A stretch of 7,001 bases of DNA from Acetobacteraceae bacterium (GTDB taxonomy: Bacteria > Pseudomonadota > Alphaproteobacteria > Acetobacterales > Acetobacteraceae): contig PKWQ01000109.1 of assembly GCA_003133265.1 (NCBI GenBank), forward strand, positions 1-7,001, in the 5' to 3' direction. Of this stretch, positions 6,137 to 7,001 are shown piece by piece. The translations under genes and the position numbers were made by a program. The notes under the pieces are model-generated. The model ran no database searches. It was not told where the DNA came from and worked only from the letters and a program-made list of their open reading frames with translations. The stretch's first letter is position 1. Each line of letters begins with the position of its first letter.

Positions 6137-6221
6137 AACGATAGCTCGAAGCCCTCTGCCAAAGGACCATCAAGCACATTCCTCGTCGGCGCCGGAACGA
6201 GGGCCTCGGAGCACCGCTTAC
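6137..6221 (-). promoter_or_regulatory. IS66 leader region upstream of tnpA
   Basis: These 85 bp hold the right terminal repeat and any promoter of the tnpABC operon. I find no convincing -35/-10 pair. The interrupted ISKra4 frame reads through the whole leader and stops at 6125-6123, 11 nt inside tnpA, so transcription and translation entering from the outer element could reach tnpA. Confidence 0.35.
6198..6221 (-). repeat. IS66 right terminal inverted repeat (tnpA side)
   Basis: Read inward on the minus strand it begins GTAAGCGGTGCTCCGAGGCC, pairing with 3729-3752 at 21 of 24 positions. It is directly followed on the plus strand by the right target-site duplication. Confidence 0.93.
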
Positions 6222-6229
6222 GATCAACG
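6222..6229. repeat. 8-bp target-site duplication of IS66, right copy
   Basis: GATCAACG immediately follows the right IS66 end and is identical to 3721-3728, confirming the exact insertion boundaries. Confidence 0.95.
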
Positions 6230-6950
6230 CCGTGATCTCGGTGCTGGCCTTGGCGACCGCTCCGAACACCTGCCGCCCGCCGCCGGCGGTCTCGATGTTG
6301 CCGACACGGATCTCCAAGTGCCGCTCGCCCTCTTCGCGGCTGCGGACGAACGTCGAATCCAAGCTCACAGTGATAGCTGACGCTGCGGCTGCCGGGTTAT
6401 CCATCGCCGCATCGCCGAGGTGCTCGCCAATCCGCAGCGTATGGCCGCGCAATGTCTCAGGGCTCTTCCCGGCGTCGATCGGCAGCAGGTGTACCAGCAC
6501 ATCAGCCGCAACCCGATAAGTCATCAGTGCGGAATGCCGGGCTTGCGGTTGATCCAGCTCAGGGGTCGACCGGCAGTGCGACGGCCAACTGACACCGGTC
6601 TCGATACAACCGCATCCAGCACACAGAAACCGGGGAAGCCGAGCCCGCACCTCACCGAACAGCGTCGCAATCCGGTGCGGTTGCCAATCCTTCACATGGC
6701 ATCTCCCGCCGCAGGATTGGCAGTCCGGCCGAAATATCGACTGGTTGTCGACTTGCGCGGCAACGACATCCTGCTGAACGCGCGCCAGCAGTTGCTTCGC
6801 TTCGGCCAGCGTCAAACCCAAGTTGGCGAGATCGCCAAGACCATCAGGCCGGCTGATCTCCATAACGTCGAAACTTCGGGATTGACCATCAATCCCGGTT
6901 CCAACCAATCGCAGCATCCATTCCATCCGCGAACCCCCAGCCGGCAACAT
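6222..6950 (-). pseudogene. ISKra4-family transposase, N-terminal piece (split by IS66)
   Basis: This is codons 1-243 of the reconstructed transposase, counted from ATG 6950. A second in-frame ATG at 6926 (MEWMLRLVGTGIDGQSRSFD) is the likelier native start, since the family-like sequence begins there and a purine-rich TGGGGG lies upstream. Zinc-finger-like cysteines are at 77, 80 and 84 (CQSCGGRC) and at 110, 113 and 115 (CAGCGC). WPSHCRSTPELDQ, LMTYRVAADVL and DAGKSPETLRGHT follow, then the first catalytic Asp in VSLDSTFVRS (D198) and GGGRQVFGAVAKA. The piece ends at TEITALI, where IS66 entered. The open frame continues 32 IS66-encoded residues to a stop at 6123-6125. The product would be a binding-domain fragment without the remaining catalytic residues. 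Confidence 0.9.
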
Positions 6951-7001
6951 ACCCGACCGGCCGTATCGCGTTGATTATAATCCCCAGGGCAATCGCATTT
7001 C
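6951..7001 (-). promoter_or_regulatory. Upstream region of the ISKra4 transposase with AT-rich palindrome
   Basis: GATTATAATC (6973-6982) is a perfect 10-bp palindrome in otherwise GC-rich sequence. On the minus strand it contains a consensus -10 box, TATAAT (6979-6974), 24 nt before ATG 6950 and 48 nt before ATG 6926. The matching -35 position falls at the window edge, so it cannot be read. This may be the transposase promoter and part of the element's right end. Confidence 0.4.

Larger units (their letters stand above)
3729..6221 (-). mobile_element. Complete IS66-family insertion sequence, 2,493 bp
   Basis: The ends start GTAAGCG and form imperfect inverted repeats, and the element is bounded by a perfect 8-bp duplication. 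It contains the standard IS66 set tnpA, tnpB and tnpC in that order on the minus strand, all open and of normal length. The total size fits the family's usual range of about 2.4-2.7 kb. Everything needed for transposition appears intact, so this copy may be active. It lies inside an ISKra4-type transposase gene. Confidence 0.96.
3085..7001 (-). mobile_element. ISKra4-family insertion sequence remnant, interrupted by IS66
   Basis: Two minus-strand pieces, 3085-3720 and 6222 onward, join in frame into one ISKra4-type transposase once the IS66 element is removed. The left boundary is uncertain: transposase similarity appears to stop near 3117-3127 (GTLGSGF), and the last codons run over the ATPase 3' end. 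I find no left terminal repeat there, so this end is probably truncated. The right end is at or beyond 6983-7001; the AT-rich palindrome at 6973-6982 may belong to it. The element has lost its function through the insertion and probably through loss of its left end. Confidence 0.8.

Noticed and set aside
1..7001. CRISPR arrays, tRNA or rRNA genes, replication origin, toxin-antitoxin or defence system
   Set aside because: No regularly spaced repeats, cloverleaf-like segments, iteron clusters or relevant protein families were seen on either strand.

Overview
The window looks like accessory DNA from a GC-rich alphaproteobacterium. An Acetobacteraceae-like or rhizobial host is my guess, based on the style of the IS66 and ISKra4-type transposases and of the metal ATPase. 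No rRNA, tRNA, CRISPR array or replication gene is visible. About half of the window is insertion-sequence DNA around one intact cargo gene, a P1B-type heavy-metal (probably copper) ATPase.

Layout. Positions 1-258 are the 5' end of an IS6-family element on the minus strand: its terminal inverted repeat ends at 258, and the first 61 codons of its transposase run off the left edge. Positions 259-668 are a mostly non-coding spacer with a small inverted repeat and one possible 78-residue ORF. Positions 669-3116 encode the 815-residue ATPase on the plus strand. From about 3117 to the right edge lies an ISKra4-family element on the minus strand. It is split in two by a complete 2,493-bp IS66-family element (3729-6221) that carries tnpA, tnpB and tnpC on the minus strand.

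The nesting can be read exactly. The IS66 element has matching terminal inverted repeats (21 of 24 positions) and is flanked by a perfect 8-bp duplication, GATCAACG, at 3721-3728 and 6222-6229. Removing the element and one copy of the duplication rejoins the two ISKra4 pieces in frame into one 454-codon transposase with a complete D, D, E set. The order of events was therefore ISKra4 first, IS66 later, probably recently.

The ATPase is the only non-mobile gene with a clear function. Its N-terminal HMA-like fold lacks CxxC and is followed by a Cys cluster and a His/Met-rich linker. Its transmembrane metal motif is CPD rather than the common CPC or CPH. It is best read as a metal-efflux pump on a mobile or rearranged segment. 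I see no wholly new multi-gene system here; the atypical ATPase and the nested insertions are the notable content.
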